Source: Trinickia dabaoshanensis | GTDB lineage: Bacteria > Pseudomonadota > Gammaproteobacteria > Burkholderiales > Burkholderiaceae | Assembly: GCF_002879885.1 (NCBI RefSeq) | Contig: NZ_PNYA01000027.1 | Span: forward strand, 49,514 to 113,513 | Direction of reading: 5' to 3' | Length of the DNA: 64,000 nt | Shown here: positions 61,226 to 64,000 of the stretch, in pieces | Position numbering within the stretch: position 1 is the stretch's first letter | Layout: each line of letters opens with the position of its first letter | The notes under the pieces: model-generated | Seen by the model: the letters and a program-made list of their open reading frames with translations, nothing else | What the model was told of the DNA's origin: nothing | The model's database searches: none | Translations under genes and position numbers: made by a program

Positions 61226-63013
61226 ATGAGCTCGTCGATCACGTCAACCCTCAGACTGCCCGCCGGTACATTCTCGCGCTTGCAGGACGCAGGCCAGCAA
61301 GGGTCTCAAGGCGGCACGGAAACCGATCTGATAACGGAGCTCCAAACGCTGCTTGGCGAACTGATGCACAAGCAGATGCATCAGCCCGACACCGGCGGCG
61401 CAGGCACGACGCCGACCGGCACCGGCTCGGCCGCCGGGATGAACGGTGCGGGCGCCGCCGGTACCAGCACCAATACGAGCAGCGACTCATACCCCGAGCT
61501 CGACAGCTACGCTTCGCAGGCGGATGGCTCCGATCTCGGCAAATGGTCGGACCTTGCCGCGAACGACCAAGGAATCTCGCTCGAGCGACCGCTCGCGGCG
61601 ATGCAGATTCTCTCGGGGCAACCGAATGCGAACGGCCAACCGCCCACGCAAGCGCAAAAGCAGGCGGCAATGCAATTCGTCAACGACAACCCTTCGCTCA
61701 AGAGCGCAATGAGCAACGCGGGTGCGCTCAATTCCGACGGCAGCGTCGATACGAAGAAGCTCAAAGGCCTGCTTCAATCAGTCGAGAAGAACCTGACGCA
61801 GGCCGACAACAACGTCAAGGACTACATGAAGAAGCACCCGGGCGCGGACCCGGGCTCGCTCAACACCGTGCGATCCGCCGCGCTGCTACAGGCCTACAAC
61901 CCGATAGCGGGCGAATCGGCCGGCCATGTCTCGAACGGCAAGAACAACGGCTACAACGGCGGCAAGAATGGCGGCGGACTTACCACGAAGCAGCAAGTCG
62001 CCGATTTGGAAAAGAACCAGGGCTTCAGCTCGGCGTTGAAGAGCGCGGCGCAGGCGTGGTCGACGAGCGGCGCATTCGACGCCCTCGACCGTGCCGGCGA
62101 CGACAAGGCCACGACGAAAGCCGACGGGAAATTCGACGATAACAATCTCACGGACTTCATTTCGAAAGAAGCGCCGACGAACGAAGCGAGCGACCAGAGC
62201 TTCCTCGAGGATGCGAGCCTGCAGAACATTACGGCGAACACCGACACCAGCAAGCTGAACCAGGACATCTTTGCCAATCCGCAGAACTACACGCCTGAGC
62301 AAAAGGCGGCGGTGATGGTGACGTTGATGAAGACCCTCGTGAACGTTCAGGCGGGCGGGTCGGATGGTCTGCGCGACGTAAAGGCCACCGTGGCCGCCCT
62401 GCAAAAAGACATTCAAACGCTCGCAAGCGATCCGGCAACCCAGGCATATCTACAGAAAACGGTGCCTCCCGCCATGCAAAACCTTGGCGGCGCCTTCGCG
62501 GCGGCAGGCGGCTTGTCCGGTGCCGGGGGCGGCGACGGTGACAGCGAGACCGGCGCCGCAGGCAGCCAATCTCAAACGTCCGCCAAAGATATCGTCGATC
62601 AGGTTCACGATGGCCTCAAGGATGCCAAGACCGTGACGCAATCGCTCAGCGATCTCGCCAAGGGCAAAGGCTTCATGGGCATTGGCGGCGACAGCGCGGC
62701 CGCGGAAGCTGCGGGCGCGGCGGAAGGCGCCGTGGGCGGAGCCGACGGCGCGGCCGAAGGTGCGGCAGCCGGTGCGGAAGGTGCTGTCGCGGGCGCGGAG
62801 GGTGGCGCAGCCGCTGCCGATGGCGTACTGGGCGCGGTGGCCGGCGGCCTCGCAGCAGCAACGCCGATATTGGCGGTTGGCGCCGGCATTGCCGGTATCG
62901 CGGGTATCGTGATGGCCATCGTTCAGGCCGTGCAAAAGAAACACCATCAGAACGAATTCGCGTCCAACGTCAACCCGACGCTGCAGCAGTTCGGCATTCC
63001 GCTCCCGAAATGA
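61226..63013 (+). CDS. HrpK-type type III secretion effector/translocator candidate
   Basis: 595 residues. The N-terminus is Ser/Thr-rich (MSSSITSTLRLPAG), as in many type III substrates. A central stretch GFSSALKSAAQAWSTSGAFD, ALDRAGDD, ADGKFDDNNLTDFISKEAP resembles the HrpK domain, with an EF-hand-like acidic loop. Residues about 490-545 are an Ala/Gly/Glu repeat (GAAEGAVGGADGAAEGAAAG), then a hydrophobic helix (AATPILAVGAGIAGIAGIVM). HrpK proteins are translocator-like effectors. Expression from an hrpII box fits. No other type III gene is in the window. Confidence 0.75.
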   Translation: MSSSITSTLRLPAGTFSRLQDAGQQGSQGGTETDLITELQTLLGELMHKQMHQPDTGGAGTTPTGTGSAAGMNGAGAAGTSTNTSSDSYPELDSYASQADGSDLGKWSDLAANDQGISLERPLAAMQILSGQPNANGQPPTQAQKQAAMQFVNDNPSLKSAMSNAGALNSDGSVDTKKLKGLLQSVEKNLTQADNNVKDYMKKHPGADPGSLNTVRSAALLQAYNPIAGESAGHVSNGKNNGYNGGKNGGGLTTKQQVADLEKNQGFSSALKSAAQAWSTSGAFDALDRAGDDKATTKADGKFDDNNLTDFISKEAPTNEASDQSFLEDASLQNITANTDTSKLNQDIFANPQNYTPEQKAAVMVTLMKTLVNVQAGGSDGLRDVKATVAALQKDIQTLASDPATQAYLQKTVPPAMQNLGGAFAAAGGLSGAGGGDGDSETGAAGSQSQTSAKDIVDQVHDGLKDAKTVTQSLSDLAKGKGFMGIGGDSAAAEAAGAAEGAVGGADGAAEGAAAGAEGAVAGAEGGAAAADGVLGAVAGGLAAATPILAVGAGIAGIAGIVMAIVQAVQKKHHQNEFASNVNPTLQQFGIPLPK

Positions 63014-63037
63014 CGCCTACCGAAGCGAGGTGAAGCG

Positions 63038-63505
63038 ATGCGTCGCGTTGTATTCGACCGGAGCGAAGAGGTGATGGCCTTTGTCGCTCGCATGACGGGG
63101 GAAAGCCGGTACGACGACTGCTCGACGATCGGACTTGAGAAAGACGGCGAGATCGTCGCGGGGGTCGTCTACCAAGGGCACAACGGACCCAACGTGCTGA
63201 TGCATTTTGCACTCAATGGGTCGCGCCATCTGATTACACCGGCCTTCGTGTGCGCCGCATTCATGTATCCATTTCAGGTGCTCGGCTGCCATCGGGTAAC
63301 CGGGCTCGTGCGGACAGACAATGTCGGCGCTCAGGTGCTCGACGAGAATCTCGGATTTGCGCGTGAGGGCGTCATGCGGGAAGGCGCCGGCGATCGAACC
63401 GATTTCATTGTGTACGGCATGTTGAAGCGCGAGTGCCGGTTCCTGGGCCGGCGTTACTCTGCGGCGCTTGCAAGGGAGTTCGAGCGCAGCGGAATCGCGG
63501 CTTGA
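63038..63505 (+). CDS. GNAT-family acetyltransferase, phage/mobile-type
   Basis: 155 residues. It shows a GNAT-like fold: GEIVAGVVYQGHNGPNVLMH (beta strands), then FQVLGCHRVTGLVRTDNVGA, where the acyl-CoA loop normally sits, and LDENLGFAREGVMREGAGDR with the C-terminal beta-bulge. The usual Q/R-x-x-G-x-G/A loop is replaced by NGSRHLITPAF, so it belongs to the divergent GNAT group seen on phages and mobile elements. Substrate unknown. It sits 24 nt after the HrpK-like gene, possibly co-transcribed. Confidence 0.8.
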   Translation: MRRVVFDRSEEVMAFVARMTGESRYDDCSTIGLEKDGEIVAGVVYQGHNGPNVLMHFALNGSRHLITPAFVCAAFMYPFQVLGCHRVTGLVRTDNVGAQVLDENLGFAREGVMREGAGDRTDFIVYGMLKRECRFLGRRYSAALAREFERSGIAA

Positions 63506-63532
63506 GGGCGCGTTGGGGCGTAGGAGGTGCGA

Positions 63533-63692
63533 ATATGCTGGCTATTCCTTCGAGGAGCTTGATCGCATACTTCTTCACGAAATAGCGCCGGTGTTCGGAA
63601 GCAATCCATTCTCTCAAGAGTTGGAGCCTCCACAAAATCCGGGGCGGTTCAAGAGGCGCGATCCTTCCAGTATTTCCGCTTCCATGCGTTGA
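63533..63692 (+). pseudogene. Remnant of a DUF7079-like immunity protein gene
   Basis: In the frame ending at 63692, about 50 codons read AGYSFEELDRILLHEIAPVF, then GSN, recalling the C-terminal end of a small immunity-type family (DUF7079). No start or upstream part matches. It lies between a GNAT gene and an IS end, so a broken remnant is likely. Confidence is low because the match is short and from memory. Confidence 0.35.
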
Positions 63693-63866
63693 AGTCTGAT
63701 CGGTCGATCCCCCGAGGCCCTTACTGGTCTTCTATCCGCGTAGGCTTCGGCGTGCCTTTGCACCACTTATAACGGGCCTTTCTCGCACGAGTTGCAGATT
63801 CACATGCTGACACTAGCGCTTGGATTGAGATGCGATCAATTCATGGAGGCAGCGAGTGCATGTCGC

Positions 63867-64000
63867 GGTAAACTGAGCTTGCCCCCGAAAAACGAATCCC
63901 TTGCTGAGCGTTTAAACTCAAGCAAGGAGAGTCAAGAAGATGAGCAAGACAACGCGGGCGCGCTACACGCTCGAATTCAAGCTGGAAGCGGTTCGGCTGG
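63867..64000 (+). mobile_element. Left end of an insertion sequence, cut by the window edge
   Basis: From about 63867 (TGAGCTTGCCCCCGAAAAAC) the sequence has the look of an IS3-type left end, followed by the transposase orfA. The true left boundary and target duplication cannot be fixed without the right end. Confidence 0.55.
63940..64000 (+). CDS. Transposase OrfA, IS3-family type (N-terminal 20 residues)
   Basis: An ATG at 63940 is preceded by AAGGAG. The translation MSKTTRARYTLEFKLEAVRL is the typical start of IS3-family OrfA (helix-turn-helix) proteins. The rest lies outside the window, and so does the DDE orfB. Confidence 0.75.
   Translation, partial: MSKTTRARYTLEFKLEAVRL

Noticed and set aside
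1..64000. tRNA or rRNA genes
   Set aside because: I saw no cloverleaf-like sequence with T-loop GGTTCGANTCC and a matching acceptor arm, and no rRNA segment. A tRNA scan could confirm this.

Overview
High-GC, Burkholderiaceae-type DNA (Burkholderia / Paraburkholderia / Trinickia range). The basis is codon usage, the tdh-kbl pair, hopanoid genes, an H-NS-like protein, NudK, and above all a secondary-chromosome replication and partition locus. That locus has a Rep_3-type initiator, an array of iterons of the form GGTGAGCnTTTTCGGGA, parA-parB, and three palindromes with the core TTTATGCGCATAAA. As I remember it, this core matches the parS of chromosome 2 in B. cenocepacia. The window therefore most probably spans the origin of a second chromosome or chromid.

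Layout. 0-9 kb: a cut-off serine acetyltransferase, small hypotheticals, an SDR, a ketoglutarate-semialdehyde-type dehydrogenase, an NRAMP transporter, a small membrane protein coupled to a di-haem cytochrome c, BluB and an H-NS-like protein. 9-20 kb: a 1485-residue hybrid histidine kinase, an exported protein, an SnoaL-like protein, a TetR regulator divergent from YceI, the threonine-degradation pair tdh-kbl and its divergent XRE-cupin regulator. Copies of the iteron motif, mostly inverted, are scattered through 4-21 kb. 20-28 kb: an SOS-box gene of unknown function, a KfrA-like coiled-coil protein, the main iteron array, repA, parB, parA and parS sites, followed by an ArsC-family protein and a cluster of DnaA boxes.

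28-49 kb: an FMN reductase, another hybrid kinase, a receiver / CheC / diguanylate-cyclase operon, a hopanoid operon (hpnD-shc-hpnG), an oxidoreductase, NudK, a HAD phosphatase, an orphan PAAR protein, a cysteine-free molybdopterin-fold protein coupled to a hybrid kinase and a GT9-like protein, a BetR-receiver fusion, and an ECF sigma / membrane protein / ferredoxin operon.

49-61 kb: a small polyketide locus behind an AT-rich stretch. It has a degenerate OmpR-type regulator, a FabH-like ketosynthase III, a free ACP, a one-module PKS (KS-AT-ACP-TE), a crotonyl-CoA carboxylase/reductase, an SDR, a protein with three carboxymuconolactone-decarboxylase-like repeats, and a MaoC hydratase. Together these could build an ethyl- or alkylmalonyl-CoA extender from acetyl-CoA units and use it in a single elongation with thioesterase release. 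I do not recognise this combination.

61-64 kb: an HrpK-type type III effector candidate with a complete hrpII-box promoter, a GNAT protein, a gene remnant, and the left end of an insertion sequence cut by the window edge. I found no tRNA, rRNA or CRISPR.
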